Positions 23,301 through 36,100 of a stretch of 64,000 nucleotides of DNA are shown here, one piece after another (positions within the stretch are counted from its first letter, which is position 1; the number at the start of each line of letters is the position of its first letter). The notes beneath the pieces were generated by a model, which was given only the letters and a program-made list of their open reading frames with translations, made no database searches and had not been told where the DNA came from. The position numbers and the translations under genes are program-made. The DNA comes from Nematostella vectensis (lineage: Eukaryota > Cnidaria > Anthozoa > Actiniaria > Edwardsiidae). The stretch spans positions 16,112,751-16,176,750 of the forward strand of contig NC_064042.1 in assembly GCF_932526225.1 (NCBI RefSeq), given 5' to 3'.

Positions 23301-26300
23301 CGAGTACGTTGATATGTCAATAAAGCGTCAATAAAAGGCTTATTTTTATTCACCTTCACATCTTCCCACAACTCTTTACGACGCGTGCATGAAACCGAGG
23401 TCAGGCGTTAAAATTGTAAACAAGATGGTAATGTTTGTTTTTATCCTTGTTTTCATGCGCACGTCGCAAAGAGTTGTGGGAAGATATAGGAAAGATTTAT
23501 TGAAAAGTTTTATTTTTTTGTCGCTTTCTGTTGTGAAGGCCGCATCATTTGTTTATTTTGTGTTTATTTTGGCGTGAGTCGCCTATTCCCATACTCCACA
23601 GCGCGCTGTACCTAGGGCAAGTCACCTATTTCGATACTCCACAGCGCGCCGTACCTTGATATTGATTTCCCCTAGTTTGAAGGCCTGGAAGTGTCCCTTC
23701 CTCTCCGGCATTGGTGTAATGATAAAACCATTCTTCTGCGCGTCCTTTTAGTCAACGAAAGTATAAAGGTAATTAAAAATAGACCATGCAGAAGATGCAA
23801 TTGCCGTGCAAGGTACATGTGAAGTTTGACTTTTCTTATCAATAAAAAAATTCACGATATTATAATTGTAAATTAATAACTTACCAAGCTGTACTCGATG
23901 CCACCATGTAATGGACCAACCCTGAAGGAAATAGTTAGACATGGCTTCACCACTAGACCTTAGACATGGCATCACCACTCGACCTTAGACATGACATCAC
24001 CACTAGACCTTAGACATGGCATCACCACTAGACCTTAGACATGGCATCACCACTAGACCTTAGACATGGCATCACCACTAGACCTTAGACATGGCATCAC
24101 CACTAGACCTTAGACATGGCATCCACTAGACCTTAGACATGACATCAGCACAAGACCTTAGACATGGCATCACCACTAGACCTTAGACATGGCATCACCA
24201 CTAGACCTTAGACATGGCATCACCACTAGACCTTAGACATGGCATCACCACTAGACCTTAGACATGGCATCCACTAGACCTTAGACATGACATCAGCACA
24301 AGACCTTAGACATGGCATCACCACTAGACCTTAGACATGGCATCACCACTAGACCTTAGACATGGCATCCACCAGACCTTAGACATGACATCATCACTAG
24401 ACCTTAGACATGACATCACCACAAGACCTTAGACATGGCATCACCACTAGACCTTAGACATGACATCACCACTAGACCTTAGACATGGCATCCACTAGAC
24501 CTTAAACATGACATCACCACTAGACCTTAGACATGACATCACCACTAGACCTTAGACATGGCATCACCACTAGACCTTAGACATGGCATCCACTAGACCT
24601 TAGACATGACATCACCACTAGACCTTAGACATGACATCACCACTAGACCTTAGACATGGCATCACCACTAGACCTTAGACATGACATCACCACTAGACCT
24701 TAGACATGGCATCACCACTAGACCTTAGACATGACATCACCACTAGACCTTAGACATGACATCACCACAAGACCTTAGACATGACATCACCACTAGACCT
24801 TAGACATGGCATCACCACTAGACCTTAGACATGGCATCACCACTAGACCTTAGACATGACATCACCACTAGACCTTAGACATGACATCACCACTAGACCT
24901 TAGACATGGCATCACCACTAGACCTTAGACATGACATCACCACTAGACCTTAGACATGGCATCACCACTAGACCTTAGACATGGCATCACCACTAGACCT
25001 TAGACATGGCATCACCACTAGACCTTAGACATGGCATCACCACTAGACCTTAGACATGACATCACCACTAGACCTTAGACATGACATCACCACTAGACCT
25101 TAGACATGGCATCACCACTAGACCTTAGACATGGCATCACCACTAGACCTTAGACATGGCATCACCACTAGACCTTAGACATGGCATCCACTAGACCTTA
25201 GACATGACATCACCACTAGACCTTAGACATGGCATCACCACTAGACCTTAGACATGACATCACCACTAGACCTTAGACATGGCATCACCACTAGACCTTA
25301 GACATGGCATCACCACTAGACCTTAGACATGGCATCACCATTAGACCTTAGACATGACATCACCACTAGACCTTAGACATGACATCAGCACAAGACCTTA
25401 GACATGGCATCAGCACTAGACCTTAGACATGGCATCACCACTAGACCTTAGACATGGCATCACCACTAGACCTTAGACATGGCATCCACTAGACCTTAGA
25501 CATGGCATCACCACTAGACCGTGTGTGTTGTCCGTGTGTGCTGTCCGTGTGTTGTCCATGTGTGTTGTCCGTGTGTGTTGTCCGTGTGTGTTGTCCGTGT
25601 GTGTTGTCCATGTGTCCTGTCCGTGTGTGCTGTCCGTGTGTGCTGTCCGTGTGTGCTGTCCGTGTGTGCTGTCCGTGTGTCCTGTCCGTGTGTACTGTCC
25701 GTGTGTGCTGTCCGTGTGTGCTGTCCGTGTGTCCTGTCCGTGTGTCCTGTCCGTGTGTCCTGTCCATGTGTGCTGTCCGTGTGTCCTGTCCGTGTGTCCT
25801 GTCCGTGTGTGCTGTCCGTGTGTCCTGTCCGTGTGTCCTGTCCGTGTGTCCTGTCCGTGTGTGCTGTCCGTGTGTCCTGTCCGTGTGTCCTGTCCGTGTG
25901 TGCTGTCCGTGTGTCCTGTCCGTGTGTGCTGTCCCTGTGTGCTGTCCGTGTGTGCTGTCCGTGTGTCCTGTCCGTGTGTCCTGTCCGTGTGTCCTGTCCC
26001 TGTGTGCTGTCCCTGTGTGCTGTCCGTGTGGGCTGTCCGTGTGTGCTGTCCGTGTGTGCTGTCCGTGTGTCCTGTCCGTGTGTGCTGTCCGTGTGTGCTG
26101 TCTGTGTGTGCTGCCCGTGTGTGTTGTACCTGTAGCGTCCCTGATCATCTGTGAGAACCCTGATGTTCGTCTTTGCGCCCTCCTGGTCCCCTGGTCCAGA
26201 GGTGATGGAGATGTCTACTCCAGAGAGAGGGGGGATGATGGCACCCTGCAAAAACACTCCTGGTCGACCTTCCATTTCCACAGAAGCCCCTGGACAGCCA

Positions 26301-27042
26301 TCTAAAGCATAAAATTACTATCATTACAGGCAAAAACGAACAATAAGGATACTTCTTGCATTACTGATTGGTGCTTGGTCAAGCAGTCCTTGCCCCCCCC
26401 CCCCCATGGGAACTCCTGGATCACCCCGTTGCCCCCCCCCCATGGGAACTCCTGGATCAGCCCCTTGCCCCCCCCATGGGAACTCCTGGATCTGCCCCTT
26501 GCCCCCCCCCCCCCCCCCCCCCCACCATGGGAACTCCTGGATCAGACCTGATGCCATATTTATTGTAACAGGATGTAGCAAGAGATTTTTATGTTCATCC
26601 ATCTTTTGGTTAAACAATCTATCTCTTGCCGTTATCTACCTCCAACCCTTTACACTGAAGCATCACTGAGTGCAGCAGTGTCTAAACTGGAGGATATGAT
26701 AATAGTGGACAATATTACGTATATATACAAGGCCTCTCACCACAGGTGGCCCAGTGTGCTAGTTTATGGGGACTATGGTATGGTTTCTAGATCGAGATGT
26801 GGGAAGTAATGTGAAAATTTGCAGTCATGGCTAACAGCAGGTAATTGATGTACCTGTGATGGTGACTGTTTTGGACGATGGGTAGAAAAGCAGTTCTGCT
26901 GACAATGGTACGACCTCAAACTCCTCTCCAAGTCTACAAGATAAAAAGTGGATCTTATGGGGATAATAGATATGGTAAATAGCAGAGTCAAGGCTCAAAC
27001 TGCAGTGGTTCACAGACACGCTGTAAAAAAGTGCAATCACTG

Positions 27043-27101
<59 letters not shown>

Positions 27102-30100
27102 AGCAACAACAACAACAATAATAAATCATGATTATTATATTTTCATTACTTTAAATATGACACAATAGGGGTGGAAGAAAAGGAATACCAGTTCATCAGT
27201 ACAACAAATAGAACTGCAAGGCAACCTAGCAGTTTTATTGAACACTTACTTGCCCCAGTGTGAGAACTTGTACACGTACTCGTCCTTGGACTCCTTGTTT
27301 TTTGGTTCAGTCTTGTTGCCTTCTTTGGGCGTGGTCTGATCAGGGTGTTTCTGTCCAGCCAAATTCTCTATTCCTTCTTTTAGCCCTTCAATGATGATGA
27401 CTTCTTTAGATTTTACAGACCTAGTGGAATATAATTAAACCAATAATAACAAGTATTTTCTTGGGTAGTTGACACAAGTCCATATTCTAAAATTCAATTT
27501 TAAAGGTAAAAAAAATTGCTTCTAGCATTATTCTAAACTAATGAGTAGCACCTATCGTGTGGCAATGATACAGTACATAGAATAAGGAGATAAGGACTGA
27601 CCTGATCTTCACCCTGATGTAATAAGACTGACCTGATCTTCACCCTGATGTAATAAGACTGACCTGATCTTCACCCTGATGTAATAAGACTGACCTGATC
27701 TTCACCCTGATGTGATAAGGACTGACCTGATCTTCACCCTGATGTAATAAGACTGACCTGATCTTCACCCTGATGTGATAAGGACTGACCTGAACTTCAC
27801 CCTGATGTAATAAGGACTGACCTGATCTTCACCCTGATGTAATAAGACTGACCTGAACTTCACCCTGATGTAATAAGGACTGACCTGATCTTCACCCTGA
27901 TGTAATAAGGACTGACCTGATCTTCACCCTGATGTAATAAGGTCTGACCTGATCTTCACCCTGATGTTATAAGGTCTGACCTGATCTTCACCCTGATGTA
28001 ACAAGGTCTGACCAGATCTTCACCCTGATGTAATAAGGTCTGACCAGATCTTTACCCTGATGTGATAAGGTCTGACCTGATCTTCACCCTGATGTAATAA
28101 GGACTGACCTGATCTTCACCCTGATGTAATAAGACTGACCTGATCTTCATCCTGATGTAATAAGGACTGACCTGATCTTCACCCTGATGTAATAAGGACT
28201 GACCTGATCTTCACCCTGATGTAATAAGGACTGACCTGATCTTCACCCTGATGTGATAAGGACTGACCTGATCTTCACCCTGATGTCAGAGGCAGCCTTC
28301 TTGGTAGTGACGACACCTGACATCCAATGCTTGATGGCGGATAGTGCGAGGACAGAAGGTGATGACCTTAACAGCAAATTACAAGGTAAACCTGGTTAAT
28401 ATTTAAATTCTAGAGTACATAAGCTTGATAAGGTCGATGTTGTAAAGGAAGCTACTTTCACTTATGATAGATTACTTAGGCAATCCATAATGCACTACTA
28501 AACAATTAAGGCTTAATTATAACACTCATGCACAAGGTCCTTGTGCTGTTGACCACTTGACAACTAGACATTAAGTTATGCTCCGTGCAAGAACTAGGCA
28601 ACCTAACGACAAGTGCATACTAAACAACAAATCCCTTTGTTAATTCTAGAAATTTGAATGGCCATGACAAAAAATATAGCATTATAGCGGAGCCTATGCC
28701 TATGGCGCGTAGCCCCATAGGCATAGAAATATGGTATAGGTATGCAACTTGGTTTTTGTGGTCATCGCGCGAGTACCCTATGGTGTCACTCGCCAGTCAG
28801 TCAGCCGCGCGACTCCCAGGCCCCACTCGGTCCCGAAATGGCGACTAAATACAAGCACAGAGCAAGGGAAAAAGTTCTCGTCGATTTTGCGATGATTATT
28901 TATTTTGCCTCAAATTTTGTGACTTAAGGATAAAGTCAACTAGAGGAGATCTACTAACATTCATTCACGCCAAGATTTATCTGGTTTTAGCTAGTAAATT
29001 TAAGCAAGTAACAGTTCACATTAAAAAGCGAACAGAACCACAAGAAAGCGACCAAAAAACAAAAAAAAAACAATGCAAGGTGAGTCTCGGACGACGATTT
29101 GCATTGTCTATTGAGGATATGACAGTTATTAGGCTTTTTGTTGTCCTTTTGTATGCTTTGAGAATGCGAGTACTTAACTTAGTAATCAAATTATTTGAGC
29201 ATAACAGGTTTTGTTTTGACATTCTTCGTTTTATCTATATTCTTGATTGTGTTGAATAAAATACAATACAACAAAAACTGGAATTCGTCTTTAATAAGAC
29301 TTCTTCAGGGCAGATTGATTGTGTTGATATATTTCATAAAGGCTAACCAATATCGTGTTGCATTTGTCAAATACTGCTAAAGAAGACCATTCTTGTCTTT
29401 ATATCCTGTGCTCTTAATCCTAAGAAGATACATATCCTTAGAAGATACAGCAGCTTTTTCAACTTACAAGAGAAATTTTCCTTACCGAGGATAAAAAAAA
29501 ACCTATTTTCTATATGTATTGTTGTTATTGTCTGCATCTTGCATCTCATGTGTTTATTTTTTTTTTCAAATAGTTGTGGAAAATTAGTTAGATTATAAAT
29601 GGCTTGATAAAAAGATCGTTTTGAAAGAAATAATAATTGTTTTCACTCTTTTATGAACCAGGAACTACCTAAGGGCCAAGATGAATGCTAAAGACTGGAA
29701 GACATGAGAATTAAAAATCATGTCTTGAAGAGAACAGTAGGATGTTCTTATTCACTAGTTATTTGATGACCCACACCCATGGTCCCAGGGAAGGGTGGGG
29801 GATTAAACTTTAATAAAAGCCTGTTTCCAAGTTAAGAGTCAAAAACAGTCAATACCACCACCCCTCTTGACATATTCTGGTTAAAAAGTGGTCTAAAACC
29901 CCACATTAACCCCTGACTTCTGCGGGACCATAAGGGAGGGGGCGCAAATGACTAGTTCATTACTATGTGATTCAGCAGTACACACTCATAGGTTTTTTTA
30001 GAACAAGATACTTATATAATATAAAACTAAAAACAAACTTTTGCTTTTTAAATAATAAATCTGTAAAGAAAACAGTTTTCTATCAACCTAAAGATAATGG

Positions 30101-33100
30101 GAAAGGGGATATTTTAGAAAAGTACTGAATATAATTATCACATTATTGTTATTATATATTTTTTCAAACATTTAAGGAAGAGTCATATTTCTTCCTTTTT
30201 CTTCTCCCTGTTGACTATTTTTATGCAATTGATGCTCTTTGCTATTTCCCCTCTACACCAAAAATAAATTAATGAACAGATTTGATTTTTAAATTAGAAA
30301 TTTTCATTTATTACTTTCACTTATATTTTCTTTTTAGGATTTTCTTTCCAAGTCTCTTGCCCATTACATTTATTTTAGATGTTTAGATTTATTTCATTGG
30401 AATAGTTAGATCCAGGGTTTCTCAAAACACCAAAATATAATGCATTACTGGATGTATATTTGTAGATATTAATTCCCATGGGGATGGAAAATCACCACTT
30501 AAAATGGTACATTAAATCTTCAGCATTGCATCTTATCTAAAATTGTGTTTGACACTATATTCCATCTTTGAAATCCTGTTTCATCCATTGTTCTTCGCAA
30601 GAACAAAGCTTGTCAGAATGTAGCTTTACAAATGAACATTAATGGAACTTTTATTAAGGGGAAGGGTTTTTTAGGGCAAGATACTTAAACTTTATAACAC
30701 TAGCAACAACCTTGTTCTTTTTCAATAATAGAATTCTGTTCACATAGCTTGGAAAGCAAAGACATGGCCTCTTTAGAGGCCTGTGGTGGTGAAAGGGTTA
30801 AGATAATTGGAAAAGGGAAATGTCAAGAAATGCTCAATCAAATTATTTTCATTACTGGTATATTTTTTCACCAAACCTTTCAAGTTGAGTCAATTCACTT
30901 TATATCTCCTCTCCCATCGATTATTTTTTAGTCAATTGGTATTCTTTGATTCCTCTCTACTCCAAACATAGATCAATGAAAGGGTTTGGTTTGAAATTTG
31001 AAGTTAGCATTTTCAATCTGTTTTTTCTTCATTGTATTCATTTGGGAGTAGGCCACCAACAACAAGGCCACTATATGGTAAAGGGGGGTGCACCAATATG
31101 TAATGCATGAAAGGAGATATATTTTTGGATTTTAATTCCCAGACATTTTTCTGAATATTCGGTCCAATGAAGGAGAGAATCGCCACTAAATCAATACATA
31201 AAAATCACAGTATGGCATCTAAACGGTCTAAATATATTATTCTGAATCTTTGGAATGCTGTTACATCCATGACATTTTCTGCACAAGGGCAAAGCTTGTG
31301 GGAGTATTGTTTTGATTTAAAAAAAAATATTCATAATGGAACTTCTATGATGGGACATAAGAATTTACCATTAGACTCTTGACAACTTTGACAGCCATAA
31401 TCACACCAGGAATTATGTTTGTTAACTTTGATGTACTGCATAATTTAAATTATTGAATAAGGCCTGGATCCATTTGGTTGGTACAATAAATAAATCTCAG
31501 TAGAGAGCAGGATCCTAGATCCCCCAATAATACCTTTGATCAGTCAACACAAAAGGTGTTTATGCTGGCTCTGCTTTTAGGCAGTGCCTAAATCTATATA
31601 TTGTACACATTACACAACAAGACTCATAATATTTTTGATTTTGGTCATAGGGGTCATTAGAATGTAGGAACCTTGTAAATTAGTACGTAAAACCTTGTAA
31701 ATATAAGACAAGATATATAGGGAAGGTCATTTTTCACACAAATTCTTAAAAATCTAGCTATTTTCTATATGTTGTGCATACATGTTTAGTACAAAAAATA
31801 TGGGAAAATGTTGGAAAACTACGATAAAGACGTATGCCACAGGATAGTGGCTAGTTCTTGCATGGATAATTACACAGAACCACACTACACAAACAAGCCT
31901 TTTATATCTGCTTCCTACATTTTTACTTATATGCTGTGGAATTGCTATTGTTTGTGAAGTGCATTCTAATGTCTATATTTGTCTACTTAGATGTATTATT
32001 CTTAGTCGTATGTACATATTTGTCCACTAATATGTATTATTCTCAATGGTATGTACATATTTGTCCACTTAGATGTATTATTCTCAATGGTATGTACATA
32101 TTTGTCCACTTACACATATTATTCTCAATGGTATGTACATATTTGTCCACTTAGATGTATTATTCTCAATGGTATGTACATATTTGTCCACTTACACATA
32201 TTATTCTCAATGGTATGTACATATTGTCCACTTACACATATTATTCTCAATGGTATGTACATATTGTCCACTTACACATATTATTCTCAATGGTATGTAC
32301 ATATTGTCCACTTAGATGTATTATTCTCAATGGTATGTACATATTGTCCACTTACACATATTATTCTCAATGGTATGTACATATTGTCCACTTACACATA
32401 TTATTCTCAATGGTATGTACATATTGTCCACTTAGATGTATTATTCTCAATGGTATGTACATATTGTCCACTTAGATGTATTATTCTCAATGGTATGTAC
32501 ATATTTGTCCACTTAGATGTATTATTCTCAATGGTATGTACATATTGTCCACTTAGATGTATTATTCTCAGTCGTATGTACATATTTGTCCACTTTGATG
32601 TATTATTCTCAATGGTATGTACATATTTGTCCACTTACACATATTATTCTCAGGCTTATGTACATATTTGTCCACTTACACATATTATTCTCAGGCTTAT
32701 GTACATATTTGTCCACTTACACATATTATTCTCAGGCTTATGTACATATTTGTCCACTTACACATATTATTCTCAGGCTTATGTACATATTTGTCCACTT
32801 ACACATATTATTCTCAGGCTTATGTACATATTTGTCCACTTACACATATTATTCTCAGGCTTATGTACATATTTGTCCACTTACACATATTATTCTCAGG
32901 CTTATGTACATATTTGTCCACTTACACATATTATTCTCAGGCTTATGTACATATTTGTCCACTTACACATATTATTCTCAGGCTTATGTACATATTTGTC
33001 CACTTACGTGTCATACTTGTACACTTCTTGTTCAAAGCGATGACATGACTTAGGCGTGAGATTGTAGACACCTACATGCAAAGGCATAATAATAAATAAC

Positions 33101-36100
33101 AGGGCTGAAGCAGGGGGTGGGGCACTGGGGGCATGTCCCCCCAATATTTTCTTAATGTTTCTCTATTGTGCACCCATAATCTTACATGGCCTGCTACGGC
33201 TCTGAATAACAATAACACTTTCTTATCTTTAAGGCAAAAACAGATACTCCTAGCTGTGAATTTATATTAATGCTGCCCCTTAAAATTCCCAGGATCTTAG
33301 AAATGAATGTGATTTGAAACACTTACTTAATCACTTCCCATGGACGTAAAACTAATAACCCTAAATTTAAGAATGAAATATTCCAATGAAAGCTTCCTCA
33401 GGACTATAAAGCAACCTCCTACCTGGTTCAGAAAGGCAGAAGCGATTTGTTCCCTTAGACAGGATGAATGACCCGACCACTTCTTTCTTGTTCTCCAGGG
33501 AAAAATTCTGGAAAAAGTCAAAATGGTTATGGCTATATCAAAAGTTTGCCTAAATGTATGTATGCCAAATTGGTTATACAGCCCCCTCAATACTATCCCT
33601 CTATGTAAATACAGCCCCCTCAATACTATCCCTCTGTGGAAATACAGCCTCCTCAATACTATCCCTCTATGAAAATACATCCTCCTCAATACTATCCCTC
33701 TATGGAAATACAGCCCCCTTAATACTATCCCTCTATGGAAATACAGCCCCCTTAATACTATCCCTCTATGAAAATACAGCCCCCTTAATACTATCCCTCT
33801 GTGGAAATACAGCCCCCTCAATACTATCCCTCTATGGAAATATAGCCCCCTTAATACTATCCCTCTATGAAAATACAGCCCCCTTAATACTATCCCTCTG
33901 TGGAAATACAGCCCCCTCAATACTATCCCTCTGTGGAAATACAGCCCCCTTAATACTATCCCTCTGTGGAAATACAGCCCCCTCAATACTATCCCTCTAT
34001 GGAAATATAGCCCCCTTAATACTATCCCTCTATGAAAATACAGCCCCCTTAATACTATCCCTCTGTGGAAATACAGCCTCCTCAATACTATCCCTCTATG
34101 AAAATACAGCCCCCTTAATACTATCCCTCTGTGGAAATACAGCCCCCTTAATACTATCCCTCTGTGGAAATACAGCCTCCTCAATACTATCCCTCTGTGG
34201 AAATACAGCCCCCTTAATACTATCCCTCTGTGAAAATACAGCCCCCTCAATACTATCCCTCTGTGGAAATATAGCCCCCTTAATACTATCCCTCTATAGA
34301 GATATAGCCCCCTCAATACTATCCCTCTGTGGAAATACAGCCCCCTTAATACTATCCCTCTGTGGAAATACAGCCTCCTCAATACTATCCCTCTATGGAA
34401 ATATAGCCCCCTTAATACTATCCCTCTATGAAAATACAGCCCCCTTAATACTATCCCTCTGTGGAAATACAGCCTCCTCAATACTATCCCTCTATGAAAA
34501 TACATCCTCCTCAATACTATCCCTCTATGGAAATACAGCCCCCTTAATACTATCCCTCTGTGAAAATACAGCCCCCTCAATACTATCCCTCTGTGGAAAT
34601 ATAGCCTCCTCAATACTATCCCTCTATAGAGATATAGCCCCCTCAATACTATCCCTCTGTGGAAATACAGCCCCCTTAATACTATCCCTCTATGGAAATA
34701 CAGCCCCCTTAATACTATCCCTCTATGGAAATATAGCCCCCTTAATACTATCCCTCTGTGGAAATATAGCCCCCTCAATACAGGGTGTTTCAAAAGTTCG
34801 TGGACACGAATATAATTGCAGATTTTAATAGTCCGATTTCAAGGAAATTTACAGGTGCATCAACAGGTGCATCAACGTAGCAAGATAACCATGTCAATTT
34901 CAATAGTTTGCGTGTCCTCCTTTTGCTTTAATAACTTCTTAAGATGTTGTGGTATGGAGTGAGAAATTTCTACCAAAGTAAGATAAGATGGCCAAACTTC
35001 GGTCTTTGAGCTCCGCAAACAACATTGTTTTTTTTAGTTTGGGTGATGAAACAAGTACTAAGGGCACTCAGTGAAGAAAAAGTTGTCCCATTAAATAACT
35101 GAAAGAACTTGTACTTGCTTTCGAGCTTCAAACGGGATTTTCACTCAATAATGGCTTTTTATGCCGCTGAAAAGGTTTCCACCCCTTCCTGGTCATGTAT
35201 CTCCACACGGTTGGCAAAGTCCCTAAGAGAGCTTTTCTCTTAAGATTTTTGCTTATCTCATCTACCAAAACTTTATCAGAGTAGTCTTTTGTTACCATAA
35301 CATGTTTGTAAAGCGTACAATTATGAGCTCTCAAACTTGAGAGACTTGATAAAAAAAAAACACATGTATCAACATAAAGTAAATTGTCATGCACTTTCTC
35401 ACCAGGGTGATAGCATGTGATAGACTGCACTTGAGGATGTAACCAGACTGGGTAAACTCCAGGTTGTTGATGTCAGAGTTTGTAATGGTGACCTCGATAG
35501 TTTTGTTCTGCCAACACCACTTTTCCTGGACAGCTTGTGCTGTGGTTTAACAGAAAGAAGTACCCACTAGCATAGTCTACAGTGCATCTTTTTTTACATT
35601 GATGACATAATTCTCTTAAACGTTAGCAAATAAAAAGTAGTACCATAACAACTTTTTTGTACTAAAAATTGGAACATTTGCCATAGATGAATGTAAGAAC
35701 TGGATATGAAGAACTAGCCTAAGGAAGTACGGTTTAAAGGTACAATATGAAGTACTAGCCGTGAGCCATTTAGGCACTAAAAACCCATCTTTTCAGATTG
35801 GCTTATTTCACATAGAAGACTCGTTATATTTAACTGTCCGTGTTACAATTTGTTATGTTGATTTAGGTTAGATGTTTTTTGTAAGAATTTGTTTTCTGTT
35901 GAGCGCTTTAGAATATATTAACACAGTTTTAGCGCATTATAAATAAATTATTATTATTATTATTATTATATTACTAGCCTAAGGAAGTCAGGTTTAAAGG
36001 TACAATGGAATACATACCTTTGTACTTGCCAGGTAAAACATCCTTGAAAATAAATGTTGATTCTGAGTCTGAAACCTTAAAAACAAAAAAAAAGGTAATT

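Noticed and set aside
25489-26305. Histidine/threonine-rich or cysteine-rich repeat proteins
   Set aside because: A 13-bp repeat open in all registers on both strands; it lies between NOMO exons 26 and 27.
33327-34828. Open frames of 424 and 488 codons on opposite strands
   Set aside because: Pure 33-bp repeat translation; both strands open at once is the signature of periodicity, not coding.
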